From positions 310,001 to 374,000 of the forward strand of contig NZ_PYLO01000003.1 of NCBI RefSeq assembly GCF_003024715.1: 64,000 nt of DNA, written 5' to 3'. Origin of the DNA: Clostridium fessum (GTDB lineage: Bacteria > Bacillota > Clostridia > Lachnospirales > Lachnospiraceae). Below are positions 16,888 to 27,082 of the stretch, piece after piece. A model generated the notes under the pieces. That model searched no databases. It had not been told where the DNA came from and worked only from the letters and a program-made list of their open reading frames with translations. Made by a program: the position numbers and the translations under genes. Every line of letters begins with the position of its first letter. The stretch's first letter is position 1.

Positions 16888-18201
16888 GGAAGTGTCCCGT
16901 TCCCAGCCCTTTTGTCTGCCATATCCGGCAAACATCCGGGGATTGGAAAAAGGCTTCCAACCGGTCACGACCGTGTTCATGATCTCATTGATATTGTGGA
17001 GCTGCCACCGCTTCGGCTCATCAAAGGTATGTCCCAGCGCCTCCTTGAACAGCTGTTTTGAGCAGACCATGTTTCCGGTGTAGTGTTCCAGAAATCCCTG
17101 TATCTGTCCAGCTTCGGTGTCCTCCGGCATGAAGTCTTTCTGCACCTCCACCAGTTGACGCTGGATGGACTTGCTGAATTTCATGGAATACTTGCCGCTG
17201 TGGTAAATGCTCATAGCTTCTGCCCATACCTGCAACAGATACGCTCTGGAAGCGTCCTCGTCCTCCAAAATGTGAACCTCTGCCTTCTCCGGGTAAATCA
17301 TGATTGGGAGAAAGCGCCGGTTCCCGGCTCGATCCAGCGGCAGAAAGTCCAGGGTATTCGAGGAACCACCGAACACGCACTGCCGAAGCCGGTCTTTAGG
17401 CTGAGATTCATAAGGTGTCCGGTAGGTTTCCTTCTGTCGGCTAATAAAGGAACGGATTTCTTCAATGCTCTTTGCGCTGCTGGTGGCAAGCATCTCTGAC
17501 ATCTCAATGATCCAGTGACCTTGTAGCTTTTGGAATACCCGGTCGTCATCCAACTTCTTCAGGTCATCAGAGAACCATTCGTCCCGGATCGCCAGCAGTC
17601 GGAAGAATGTGGACTTCCCGGCACCCTGACCGCCCACCAAACAAAGCATTTCCTCATATTTGGAACCGGGACGGAATACCCGGCGTATAGCACCCAGCAG
17701 GAAATGTTTCAGCATTTCTTCCACATAGTCACTTTCATCAGCACCAAGAAAATGGTGCAGACAGGATCGGATGCGTGGTGTACCGTCCCAGACAAGACTG
17801 TTCAGCACATCCTGAATTGGATGGTAACAATTTTCGTTTGCTACGATAGAAAGGGCAGCCGTGATCTTTTTCTCACTGGTCAGCTCATAGTTTCTCTCAA
17901 AATAGAGGAGAAGATATTTCACATCAGTATCCGTCAGAGCGCTGGTATTCCTGCGCCACCCCAAGTCCTGTACAATGTCTACCCGGTCAGTCAGGAGATT
18001 AAGCCGGATGGCATCCCGTAGGAGTGGATCGCAGCAGAACACAATCCGGCAGTTGTCAATGGTGTTGGCTGTTTTTCCCTTGTCGGTAACAGAAAGGCTC
18101 TGCCGCACCTCATCAACGCTCGGTTCCGGCGCTATGGCTTCGGCTGCGCTCATCACAGCCTGCTGGGTGGCTGGCGATAAACTCTGATATTCGCTGTTCA
18201 A
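16795..18201 (-). CDS. VapE-family helicase/primase-associated ATPase
   Basis: A 468-residue protein of the virulence-associated E (VapE) family, SF3-like ATPases paired with primases in mobile elements. Visible features: Walker A GGQGAGKST near residue 191, RDEWFSDDLKKLDDD, HWIIEMSEMLATSSAKSIEE and the arginine-finger region FGGSSNTLDFLPLDRAGNRR. N-terminal 100 residues are a helical adaptor. It overlaps the primase gene by 89 bases, an arrangement echoed in element 2 (26-base overlap). Likely drives replication of the excised circular element. A GGCAAC array lies directly after it. Confidence 0.9.
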   Translation of the reverse strand: MNSEYQSLSPATQQAVMSAAEAIAPEPSVDEVRQSLSVTDKGKTANTIDNCRIVFCCDPLLRDAIRLNLLTDRVDIVQDLGWRRNTSALTDTDVKYLLLYFERNYELTSEKKITAALSIVANENCYHPIQDVLNSLVWDGTPRIRSCLHHFLGADESDYVEEMLKHFLLGAIRRVFRPGSKYEEMLCLVGGQGAGKSTFFRLLAIRDEWFSDDLKKLDDDRVFQKLQGHWIIEMSEMLATSSAKSIEEIRSFISRQKETYRTPYESQPKDRLRQCVFGGSSNTLDFLPLDRAGNRRFLPIMIYPEKAEVHILEDEDASRAYLLQVWAEAMSIYHSGKYSMKFSKSIQRQLVEVQKDFMPEDTEAGQIQGFLEHYTGNMVCSKQLFKEALGHTFDEPKRWQLHNINEIMNTVVTGWKPFSNPRMFAGYGRQKGWERDTSGNELPSNEGGFVELSEEECRQLELPQEWIA

Positions 18202-18799
18202 TTTTCCTCACCTCTTTTCCATACTCAGCAACTACAAAAGCTCGTTCTTCTATGCTGTCAGACAGAAGAAGATCCAACAGATATTCGATATATGGCTGCC
18301 TGTGCAGAGCCTCCACAAACAAAGGATTCCAGTCATCCTCCGGTTGTTTGGGCGCATATTCTTCTTTCCATCGTTCCAGCAAACGCAGGTAGTCGCACAG
18401 CACCCGAAAGCATTTCTGCTCTGCCTGCCGGTATCGCATTTCCTCGCTGATTTTTCTTTTGATTACTCTCTTTTGTGGCGGATCGTGGCCTTTGCGGTCA
18501 AAGCTGATTGAGAAGTCCTCTGCCAGCTTTAAGGCAGCTTCTTTACTGCTTAGTCCAAAAAGACGGGAAGTGAAATCAATCACATCTCCATCTGCCTGAC
18601 AGGCAAAACAATGGAACCGTCTGTCCACCTTCATGCTGGGATGCCTGTCATCGTGAAACGGGCAACAAGCCATCCCGTTGCGTCCTACTGAAATTCCATA
18701 AACCAAAGCAGCCTGCCTTGTGGTAACAGACTGTTTTACTGCTTCAAATACATTCGTTTCTTCCACCTCCAAACAATGCAAAAGGCATCCGGTTTCCAT
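18113..18799 (-). CDS. CHC2 zinc-finger primase (DnaG N-terminal type)
   Basis: Up to 228 residues; the true start may be a few codons inside (before NVFEAVKQSVTTRQAA). It carries the CHC2 zinc-binding motif ACCPFHDDRHPSMKVD...FHCFACQADGDVIDF at about residues 44-75, the primer-synthesis DNA-binding finger. No TOPRIM domain is present; the C-terminal part is helical and basic. It overlaps VapE and is the usual partner of such ATPases in Tn4451-like elements. Paralogue of the element 2 protein at 37949-38569. Confidence 0.85.
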   Translation of the reverse strand: METGCLLHCLEVEETNVFEAVKQSVTTRQAALVYGISVGRNGMACCPFHDDRHPSMKVDRRFHCFACQADGDVIDFTSRLFGLSSKEAALKLAEDFSISFDRKGHDPPQKRVIKRKISEEMRYRQAEQKCFRVLCDYLRLLERWKEEYAPKQPEDDWNPLFVEALHRQPYIEYLLDLLLSDSIEERAFVVAEYGKEVRKIEQRISEFIASHPAGCDERSRSHSAGTER

Positions 18800-18814
18800 A
18801 GAAAATCAGATGCC

Positions 18815-20059
18815 TCACAATTCCATATCCTGTTTTCTTGTTGGAGCAATCCGTCCTTCACGCTCCCAGCGCTCCCGGTTCTCCCGATCAGCGTCCAGTT
18901 TGCCTTGTGCCAGCTTCTCCTTAATGGATTTTCTGGCTTTATTTTTGATCTGCTCTTTGCCAGCCTGTTTGACCTCCGGTTTTAACAGCACCGCCTGTAC
19001 CTTTTTGAGAACTTTTTCAGCAGACTGCTGTAATTTTTCTCGCACCCTACTCAGCAGAGTGTTCGCTATCTTCACAACTTCTGGCGAATTTTTGGCATTG
19101 GGCGATACCACGCTCTTTCGATATTTCTCAATTACTTCCATATCTTCAAGCTGGGTTTGTTCCCGAACCTTGTCGGTCACAACCTCCACCGCCTTGTCAT
19201 AGGCTGCACCGGAAACATCTTCCAGTAAGGTTTCTACATCCTCAATTTTTAGCGTCAGTTCCTCCAGCTTTTGCTCCTGTGTCGCCAGCTGCTCCTTCTG
19301 CTTCATCAGGATATAATCCTGCTTTTCCAAATAGTCACGCCCACCATAAGACGGCTCCTGTTCCAGATGCAGCCCATGCCGTTTGGCAATGTCAAATAAG
19401 ATTGTCCGACAGACTGCATCAAAAGTCTGTTTCCGGTTATTGTGCTTTCCTTTTGGCTGTTCCGGTTTAGGGAGAGGGATACCCAGTTCCTCCAACGCCT
19501 TTTCCTGCTGGGGGCACAGCTCTCCATACCGATTTTCACAGTCAAATACATGGCGCTCATGGATGTGCGGAGTCCCTTCATCCAGATGGAGCGCCCAGTC
19601 TAAAATGTGGATATGAGAACCGAAACGGTTTTCAAATTCCTCATAAAATTCACTGACAATGAGCGCTAAAGTCTCCGGCGGAACGGATTCTTCCATAGTG
19701 CCGATCTGGTAGATGCTTTCTTCTGGACAGGTCTTGTTATTTTTCAAAAGATCATCCACAGTGCGATTGCGCTCAATGTGCCGGGTTTTCTCGTTCCGGG
19801 CGTTCTGAGCATTGACATGGTCGGCATAATGCTCGTAGTAATACATCCGTTCAATTTCCTCAAAGCTGAAATCCGGCTGCTCTGGGTTTTCCCGAAAGTC
19901 GTGGGTGGTAAAGCCCCGGTAACAGTCCCAGTACACATTTTGTCTGGCACGCTCAGCGTCAATGTGTTCGCTATTTTCTACATCGAACCGACGGTCATTG
20001 TGCCGGGGATTGTAAGTGCCATGCTTCCCAGATCGTCCATTGTGTCTTGTTAATTTCAA
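18815..20059 (-). CDS. MobV-family relaxase (plasmid mobilization/recombination protein)
   Basis: About 414 residues. Start taken at TTG 20059, preceded by GGAGG at seven bases, giving MKLTRHNGRSGKHGTYNPRH, which matches relatives; the longer frame upstream to 20383 translates the oriT region and is not expected to be protein. Motifs: SEHIDAERARQNVYWD (motif I-like H..R..N) and ALHLDEGTPHIHERHVF, the metal-binding HLDE..PHIH of Mob_Pre relaxases. A long coiled coil and a basic C-terminus follow, ending KQDMEL. It nicks oriT and pilots the strand during mobilization by a helper conjugative element. Confidence 0.88.
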   Translation of the reverse strand: MKLTRHNGRSGKHGTYNPRHNDRRFDVENSEHIDAERARQNVYWDCYRGFTTHDFRENPEQPDFSFEEIERMYYYEHYADHVNAQNARNEKTRHIERNRTVDDLLKNNKTCPEESIYQIGTMEESVPPETLALIVSEFYEEFENRFGSHIHILDWALHLDEGTPHIHERHVFDCENRYGELCPQQEKALEELGIPLPKPEQPKGKHNNRKQTFDAVCRTILFDIAKRHGLHLEQEPSYGGRDYLEKQDYILMKQKEQLATQEQKLEELTLKIEDVETLLEDVSGAAYDKAVEVVTDKVREQTQLEDMEVIEKYRKSVVSPNAKNSPEVVKIANTLLSRVREKLQQSAEKVLKKVQAVLLKPEVKQAGKEQIKNKARKSIKEKLAQGKLDADRENRERWEREGRIAPTRKQDMEL

Positions 20060-20484
20060 ACATTTTTCCTCCTTCCTGCAAAGATGTTCTGGGCTGGGGA
20101 GGGCGGCAAAGCCGCCAGACCTGCGAAGTTTTGCGTCAGGTAATACCCAGTACAAGTTGACGCAGGCATCAACTTTCCCTGGGCAAGGCGTTTCACCCTT
20201 GACCCGATGAGGCTGGCTGCCCTCAACCCGCCAATGGGCGTTGCCCCTTGACCCCAGCAGTGCGCTGCCGCCCCTGCACCCCGGCACAAAGGGCTGGCTG
20301 CCCTCTGTACTCCCGCACCGGCGAAGCTGGCCTTCACCGCAGAAGCGGTTTTTGCCAGTTTCACCGGCTCCGTATCCGTACATTTACGCCCATAGGCGAG
20401 AAGTGGATACAGAATACGCCTGCGGAAATTGCCAATCAAAACAGCGGGTGCAGACCCGATATTTTTTCGTAAATCGCCCTCATT
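20060..20484. other. Candidate oriT and GC-rich intergenic region of element 1
   Basis: No gene is supported in these 425 bases. The stretch 20102-20175 holds GGCGGCAAAGCCGCC, TGCGTCA (20132-20138) paired with TGACGCA (20158-20164), and AAGTTGA (20154-20160) paired with TCAACTT (20169-20175). On the minus strand the core between arms reads TACTGGGTATTA, close to the MobV nick region TAGTGGGTTA-like sequence of element 2. The rest (about 20200-20340) is GC-rich with repeated GGCTGGCTGCCCTC. It lies immediately before the relaxase gene, as oriT usually does. Confidence 0.55.
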
Positions 20485-20790
20485 TTAAGCGATTTTTTCT
20501 TCTGTCTGTATGACCTGAAAGCCATGCTCTTTTGCGTACTCCCTTGCAGCTGCCAGCCGTTCTTCGCTGTACGGCGGCACCAGCCGGATCGAAAGTCGGG
20601 ACTTGTCCAGTACATAGGTCACGCTACCTTCCGGCGTACTGCGTTCCAAGCGGCACAGCAGAGGGTACTTCCGGCTGAAATCCTCCAGTCTGCGTTTCAA
20701 GCTGGCATTGAAGGTGTAGATACTGGCAATCGTCTCGCCCTCATTCCAGTTGATGATGGTTTCTTTTTCATATTTAGACAGCTTCCTCAT
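20485..20790 (-). CDS. Conserved small protein of mobilizable elements
   Basis: About 101 residues from ATG 20790 (MRKLSKYEKETIINWNEGE); an upstream ATG at 20805 is less likely. Two halves are visible: a start with TIASIYTFNASLKRRLEDFS and a C-terminal LDKSRLSIRLVPPYSEERL. Proteins of this shape are common in clostridial Tn4451-like and integrative elements, often with uninformative labels. Function unknown. It overlaps the upstream gene by 17 bases, so the pair is co-translated and sits just ahead of the oriT region. Confidence 0.65.
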   Translation of the reverse strand: MRKLSKYEKETIINWNEGETIASIYTFNASLKRRLEDFSRKYPLLCRLERSTPEGSVTYVLDKSRLSIRLVPPYSEERLAAAREYAKEHGFQVIQTEEKIA

Positions 20791-21067
20791 ACAGTTCCTC
20801 CTCATAATCAGTGTTTGCTTTCAGCGCACGCAGACTGCGTCTAATCCGGCGGTATTCGTCCATCTCCATACGCAGATGATGGTAAAAGGCTTCGTACCAC
20901 CTTTCCTCTGTCTCTGTCTCAATTTTACGAGCAAGATGAAGCATCTGGCTTTTCGCCTCCGGGTCAACAGTCAATGCTGTCAGCCATTTCAGCCTTGTCA
21001 CTGTGTTGTGATGGCTGGGGCAGGCGTAAGCGTAAAGTATTTTCTTTTCCTTCATATTCAGTTTCAT
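20774..21067 (-). CDS. Small helical protein, possibly transposon-transfer-assisting type
   Basis: A 97-residue, mostly helical protein: MKLNMKEKKILYAYACPSHH, then RLKWLTALTVDPEAKSQMLH and an acidic C-terminus (NTDYEEELYEEAV). The N-terminal half resembles the TTRAP family (a small protein common in Firmicute transfer elements), but the similarity is judged by eye only. GGAGGTAGATCATT precedes the ATG. A perfect hairpin (GATGCGG/CCGCATC, 21090-21109) lies in its leader. Confidence 0.55.
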   Translation of the reverse strand: MKLNMKEKKILYAYACPSHHNTVTRLKWLTALTVDPEAKSQMLHLARKIETETEERWYEAFYHHLRMEMDEYRRIRRSLRALKANTDYEEELYEEAV

Positions 21068-21407
21068 AATGATCTACCTCCATTCATTTGATGCGGTATG
21101 TCCCGCATCGTTTATTTTTCTGTCTGCCGGTCTGTCTGCAAAATATTCCTGCCCGGATTCTCTCCCAGCGTATTGTCCTCTTTGGTGCGCTCTTATCGTG
21201 GCGTCACTTCCCCGGAGGTCATCCCCCTTGCAGTCGGTCATTCATTTTTCAAGGTTCTATGTCTCCTGACAAGAACCAGTTTACCGAAAAAAGAGGGCTT
21301 CTCCCGTATGTCCAAGACGCAGGAAAATCACACGAAAACCGCATATTTCCACGCTCTCGGAAATGTGCTATAATGGAAAACAAAACCGTTGGCAAGGAGG
21401 TGCTTTG
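21068..21407. other. Divergent regulatory region between the mobilization genes and the XRE gene
   Basis: No gene is supported in these 340 bases. It carries the 7-bp perfect hairpin at 21090-21109 in the leader of the leftward gene, and the promoter/operator of the rightward regulator near 21341-21374. Nothing else recognisable. Confidence 0.6.
21341..21374 (+). promoter_or_regulatory. Promoter and operator-like inverted repeat of the XRE gene
   Basis: TATAAT at 21369-21374 with TTTCCA (21346-21351) at 17 bases. An inverted repeat GCATATTTCC (21341-21350) / GGAAATGTGC (21359-21368), nine of ten positions paired, fills the -35 and spacer. This is where an autoregulating repressor would bind. 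The gene starts 34 bases after the -10. Confidence 0.6.
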
Positions 21408-22256
21408 ATGTACACAAAACTGTCGATCCCGGAACGGCTCAAAGACCTGCGGGTGGTGGATAAGCACCTGACGCTGGAACAGCTGGCAGAACAGACCGGC
21501 CTGTCTAAGTCGGCACTGGGAAAATATGAGAGCGATGACTACAAAGACATCAGCCCATTTGCGATTGCGACACTGGCAAAGTTTTACGGTGTGTCCACTG
21601 ATTATCTGATGGGTGTGTCAGAAAATAAAAATCACCCAAACACGGAGCTTCAAGCTCTGCATCTGAGTGACGCTATGGTGGAACTTTTGAGCAGCGGAAA
21701 GATCAACAACCGCCTGCTTTGTGAACTGGCGACTCATCCAAATTTTTTGCGGCTGATGGTTGATATGGAAATCTTTATTGACCAGATCGCTGATATGCGA
21801 GTGAACCAGATGAATCTGATTCTGGAAGCTACCCGGCAGACCATTCTGAAAGAACACGCACCGGGAGAAAATGATCTGTATATGCGGACGCTGGAATTGG
21901 GTCAGGTACAGGAGAACGATTTTTACAGCCATATCCTTCATGATGATCTGGACAGCATTGTCCGGGATATACGGGAAGCCCATTTGAAAGACAAGACCAC
22001 AGCCGACCCACAGCCAACACTGGATGAGGTCAAAGAGAATTTTGAACAGGCCATACAGATGGGAACCGACACAGAAGCTATGATCCATGAGTTCTGTGAT
22101 AAAATGCAGATTCCTTTTGAAAACATTTCATCCGAGGACTTTTCGGCTTTTCTGCGGATACTGAGCCTGTCCAAACTGCTTAAAAACCCAAACAATATGC
22201 GGGGAAAAGCCAAGTCACAGCCGTATTATATGCCAAAAAAGAAAAAGCGCAGGTAG
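21408..22256 (+). CDS. XRE-family transcriptional regulator of element 1
   Basis: A 282-residue protein from ATG 21408 (AAGGAGGTGCTTTG ahead). Residues 8-65 are a helix-turn-helix of the XRE/Cro type (RLKDLRVVDKHLTLEQLAEQ, SKSALGKYESDD, FYGVSTDYLMG). The long C-terminal region is helical with no enzyme motifs and ends in a basic PKKKKRR tail. It is the only rightward gene of the element and faces the leftward mobilization operon. Probably controls element transfer or its own promoter. Confidence 0.85.
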   Translation: MYTKLSIPERLKDLRVVDKHLTLEQLAEQTGLSKSALGKYESDDYKDISPFAIATLAKFYGVSTDYLMGVSENKNHPNTELQALHLSDAMVELLSSGKINNRLLCELATHPNFLRLMVDMEIFIDQIADMRVNQMNLILEATRQTILKEHAPGENDLYMRTLELGQVQENDFYSHILHDDLDSIVRDIREAHLKDKTTADPQPTLDEVKENFEQAIQMGTDTEAMIHEFCDKMQIPFENISSEDFSAFLRILSLSKLLKNPNNMRGKAKSQPYYMPKKKKRR

Positions 22257-22260
22257 CAAA

Positions 22261-22299
22261 AAGGCCATCCACTATAAAAGTGAATGGCCTCAGTTTTTC
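22261..22299. terminator. Bidirectional terminator between the XRE gene and tnpV
   Basis: GGCCATCCACT / AGTGAATGGCC form a stem around TATAAA, with CAGTTTTT on the right and TTTTTGC on the minus-strand side. It stands between two convergent genes. Confidence 0.8.
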
Positions 22300-22306
22300 C
22301 ACCTTC

Positions 22307-23736
<1,430 letters not shown>

Positions 23737-23737
<1 letters not shown>

Positions 23738-25146
23738 TGATGCTGAAAGGAAAAACAGTAATTGAACTTACAGATGTCCATACCGGCAAAAAGGAGCACT
23801 ACGAAGACACAAACCTGGTGACGGAAGCCGCGATGGATGTTCTGAACTGCAACATTAAAGGAATGCTTTATAACAGCACCACATTTAATGGCTCCACTGG
23901 AGATGATTGGATGCTGCCGCTTAAGAAAAATATCATGGGCGGCATCCTTTTATATCAGAATGCACTTGAGGAGCGTGCAGACAATATCTATGCTCCACTG
24001 AATAATCCGCTGATCGGCTATGCCTCGGATGATGCCAATAACACAGAGGATATCCGGCGAGGCAGTCGGAACCTCACCGAGAGCAAGGAAGTGGATGGCG
24101 GTTACCGTTTTGTCTGGGATTTTGCAACTTCTCAGGCAAATGGAACGATTTCTGCTATCTGCCTATCCAACACTCTGGCCGGAAAAGGAACGCAATATGC
24201 CGGTAACTACATGGTCAGAATTGGTACCTGGTCAGCAAATGTTCAGGATAAATATAAGCCTTACTGCATGCGTGGGAACAAGCGCGTTTATATCGGTGAA
24301 GGTTATCGCCTGGAAATGACCACTTACAATAACTCTACGCAGGCCACGCTTCGAAAGATTCATGATGATTATCTTCATGCAGCGCTCGTTGATCGACCGC
24401 TGACAAGAATGACCACGGAGGCAGATGAGGAAACCACAATCGAGCTGAACCATTACCCTTCCTACTACCACTATATTGGAGGACAGAAGGATGGAACGGA
24501 GGAACCATATAACGATAATTCTGGAATCTGGAATTATCTGTATCATGGTGCTGACGGAAAATGGTATGGATTAGTTCGACGAGCAAACCGAAAGTACAAT
24601 TATACCAGCGGCAACAAGGACTACTACACTCACCAGAATTACGAGTGGTATATGGACTGTATTGACGGCAATAAATGCACTACACAAAAAATCGTAGCGC
24701 CAAGCGACATCAGTGAATTCTACAGCTTGGGTATGAGCGGAAAATGGCTCATGTGCTATACCGGCAATCAGGTGTATCGCATTGATACCACCAATGTGGC
24801 AAACATTGAGCTGGTGCCGAATATCACCTATGTTTCGTCAACCGTGTGGACCTATATTGTGGATGATGACATCGTAATCAACGGCTGGTATTTTCTGAAC
24901 GGCGAGCCAAAGCTCTATGTACGAGATACACCGGATGCGAGCTATGCATCCTGGGGACGAAACCAGATGACTCGATATAAGACCTACGCGCTTCGTGAAT
25001 GGATATTTCAATCGAATGTCTACAATCTGTACCGGGAGCTGTTCTTGATTACTCCCTACCTTGCCACCATCAATAACCTGGGCACTCCGGTCATCAAGAC
25101 CGCAGATAAGACTATGAAAATCACATACACCATAACAGAGGAATAA
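23737..25146 (+). CDS. Phage tail fibre or baseplate protein
   Basis: About 469 residues. Starts at ATG 23737 overlapping the previous stop (TAATG) or at 23740; GGAGG lies just ahead. N-terminus MMLKGKTVIELTDVHTGKKE is typical of a phage upper-baseplate or tail-tip family in clostridial siphoviruses. The rest is Tyr/Asn/Asp-rich with beta propensity (YHYIGGQKDGTEEPYNDNSG, LVPNITYVSSTVWTYIVDDD), fitting a receptor-binding role. Specific function inferred only. Confidence 0.65.
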
Positions 25147-25166
25147 CTCTGTATCATTTCGGAATC

Positions 25167-25195
25167 AAGCATCTCATCATGAGATGCTTTTTTCA
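25167..25195 (+). terminator. Terminator after the tail genes
   Basis: AAGCATCTCATCATGAGATGCTT (25167-25189) is a perfect stem with a minimal loop followed by a T-run (TTTTTT). It separates the tail genes from the lysis cassette. Confidence 0.85.
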
Positions 25196-25224
25196 TACTC
25201 AAAATTCAAAGGAGGAACAACATC

Positions 25225-25638
25225 ATGAAAGAATTCTGGAACACGATTCAATTTGTATTTGCAGGTATCGGCGGATGGCTTGGCTACTTCCTCGGCGGCT
25301 GTGACGGTCTGCTTTACGCACTGCTTGCCTTTGTGGTAATCGACTACATCACCGGGGTGATGTGCGCCATTGCAGACAAGAACCTCTCCAGCGAGGTCGG
25401 CTTCAGGGGCATCTGCCGAAAGGTGCTCATCTTCCTGCTGGTCGGAATTGCAAACGTCCTTGATGTGCAGGTCATTGGCACCGGCAGTGTGCTGAGAACC
25501 GCTGTGATTTTCTTCTACATTTCCAATGAAGGTGTGAGCCTTCTGGAGAACGCAGCTCATCTCGGACTGCCTGTGCCGGAGAAAATCAAAATCGTATTAG
25601 AACAGCTCCATGACAGAGCAGAAAGTGAGGAAAAATAA
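25225..25638 (+). CDS. Phage holin, holin_4_1 / TcdE-type
   Basis: A 137-residue membrane protein with GGAGGAACAACATC ahead. Hydrophobic segments lie at about 9-27, 30-50, 70-85 and 90-108, and the charged C-terminus ends DRAESEEK. The motif DYITGVMCAIADKNLSSEVG is characteristic of the phage lysis holin family that includes TcdE. It forms pores that release the endolysin encoded next; its stop is followed by the endolysin ATG after one base. Confidence 0.92.
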   Translation: MKEFWNTIQFVFAGIGGWLGYFLGGCDGLLYALLAFVVIDYITGVMCAIADKNLSSEVGFRGICRKVLIFLLVGIANVLDVQVIGTGSVLRTAVIFFYISNEGVSLLENAAHLGLPVPEKIKIVLEQLHDRAESEEK

Positions 25639-25639
25639 A

Positions 25640-26575
25640 ATGGCTTATACAAACAGCTCTCTGGTGTCTTACACCAAACTCAGCCCGAATCACTCTGGAC
25701 AGCGCACCCATAGCATTGACCGCATTACGCCGCACTGCGTGGTAGGTCAGCTTTCCTGTGAGAGTATCTGTGGATGCTTTACCAGTCCTTCTCGTCAGGC
25801 TTCCTGCAACTATGGCATCGGCACTGACGGACGCATTTCCTTATGTGTTGAAGAGAAAAATCGTAGCTGGTGCTCCTCTTCTAATGCCAATGACCAGAGA
25901 GCCATCACCATCGAATGTGCCTCTGACAAGTCGGAGCCTTATGCGATGAATGATAAGGTCTACGCTTCCCTTATCTCGCTCTGCACCGACATCTGCAAGC
26001 GTAATGGCAAGAAGAAGCTTTTATGGTTTGGGGATAAGAACAAGGCCTTGAATTATGCACCAAAGTCCGATGAGATGGTGATCACTGTCCACAGATGGTT
26101 TGCCAACAAATCCTGCCCTGGCAACTGGCTCTATGCCCGTCTCGGTGATCTGGCCGCAAAGGTTACTGCAAATCTTGGTGGAAGCACTTCTTCTACTGAG
26201 GGTACCCTTTATCGTGTACAAGTCGGAGCTTATAAGAGCAAGGCCAATGCTGATGCACAGCTTGCCCACGTAAAGGCCGCTGGCTTTGATACCTATATGG
26301 TACAGATCGGAGGGCTCTATAAGATTCAGGTTGGTGCTTACCGTGAAAAATCCAATGCTGACAACATGATGGCAAAGCTCAAGGCTGCCGGTTTTGATGC
26401 CTTCATCACAACAGAATCAGATGCCTCTGTTTCAACGCTCAAATCCATTGATGAAATCGCGCGTGAGGTCATCCGTGGTGACTGGGGTAATGGCGCTGAC
26501 AGAAGAAATCGCCTTACTTCTGCCGGATATGATTATGCGTCTGTACAGGCAAAAGTAAATGAATTACTGGGATAA
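25640..26575 (+). CDS. Endolysin: amidase_2 with two SPOR repeats and a CW_7 domain
   Basis: About 311 residues from ATG 25640. Residues 1-165 are an N-acetylmuramoyl-L-alanine amidase domain (ITPHCVVGQLSCESICGCF, NYGIGTDGRI, ITVHRWFANKSCPGNW, with the zinc His residues). Residues about 190-260 hold two SPOR-like repeats (LYRVQVGAYKSKANADAQL and LYKIQVGAYREKSNADNMM). The C-terminal 43 residues (SIDEIAREVIRGDWGNGADR, DYASVQAKVNELL) are a CW_7 (Cpl-7) wall-binding repeat. It cleaves the host peptidoglycan at lysis; no signal peptide, so it relies on the holin. Confidence 0.92.
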   Translation: MAYTNSSLVSYTKLSPNHSGQRTHSIDRITPHCVVGQLSCESICGCFTSPSRQASCNYGIGTDGRISLCVEEKNRSWCSSSNANDQRAITIECASDKSEPYAMNDKVYASLISLCTDICKRNGKKKLLWFGDKNKALNYAPKSDEMVITVHRWFANKSCPGNWLYARLGDLAAKVTANLGGSTSSTEGTLYRVQVGAYKSKANADAQLAHVKAAGFDTYMVQIGGLYKIQVGAYREKSNADNMMAKLKAAGFDAFITTESDASVSTLKSIDEIAREVIRGDWGNGADRRNRLTSAGYDYASVQAKVNELLG

Positions 26576-26581
26576 CCATCA

Positions 26582-26624
26582 GGGTCTATGTGGATTTGCG
26601 TCCATATAGGCCCTTTTTCTTTTT
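26582..26624 (+). terminator. Terminator after the lysis cassette
   Basis: GGGTCTATGTGGA (26583-26595) pairs imperfectly with TCCATATAGGCCC, followed by TTTTTCTTTTT. It closes the late operon. The rest of the gap to 26792 is AT-rich with no gene seen. Confidence 0.8.
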
Positions 26625-26792
26625 GTCTGCAAGGTGTATCAATGGTGCTTTCCTAACTTTTCTATAGACCTATTTTTATAGCCTATAAAGAAGTTTATAC
26701 ATAGACCTTGATGTACCTTGTCATTTTTATCCGCTCAAATCCACCACGAATCTCCAGTGGAAAGTGAAGAACTGAAACTGGAGGTACTTTTC

Positions 26793-27029
26793 ATGCAGAA
26801 AGAAACAAAAGCAGTATTACAGGCAACGGATATCGCTTCTCATCTAAAGGCCGTACCGATATTATCAATCGAAATTCAACAGGATTACGACTACTTCATG
26901 GCCCAAAGAGCCAGCAAAGCGCTGCTCTCCTCTGGACTTATTTCCTTGGTGGAATTCAACAAATTGACGCAGCTAAACCGCGATACATTCTCTCCGATGT
27001 TCGTCGAGATTATGCCCAGAATCACTTGA
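26793..27029 (+). CDS. Small SHOCT-like protein
   Basis: About 78 residues from ATG 26793 with GGAGGTACTTTTC ahead; the upstream ATG at 26718 has no site. The C-terminal half (YFMAQRASKALLSSGLISLV, EFNKLTQLNRDTFSP) resembles SHOCT-like oligomerization segments that recur directly before serine recombinases in clostridial prophages. Function is not known; proximity suggests a link to recombination or its control. Confidence 0.6.
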   Translation: MQKETKAVLQATDIASHLKAVPILSIEIQQDYDYFMAQRASKALLSSGLISLVEFNKLTQLNRDTFSPMFVEIMPRIT

Positions 27030-27082
27030 TATATGTGGCCTTTAGAGTGATGTATATACACTGACAAAGGAGGTGAATCACC

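Noticed and set aside
20060-20383. N-terminal extension of the element 1 relaxase to 20383
   Set aside because: The extension translates a GC-rich repeat and oriT region with no family resemblance; TTG 20059 has a good ribosome site and gives the usual N-terminus.
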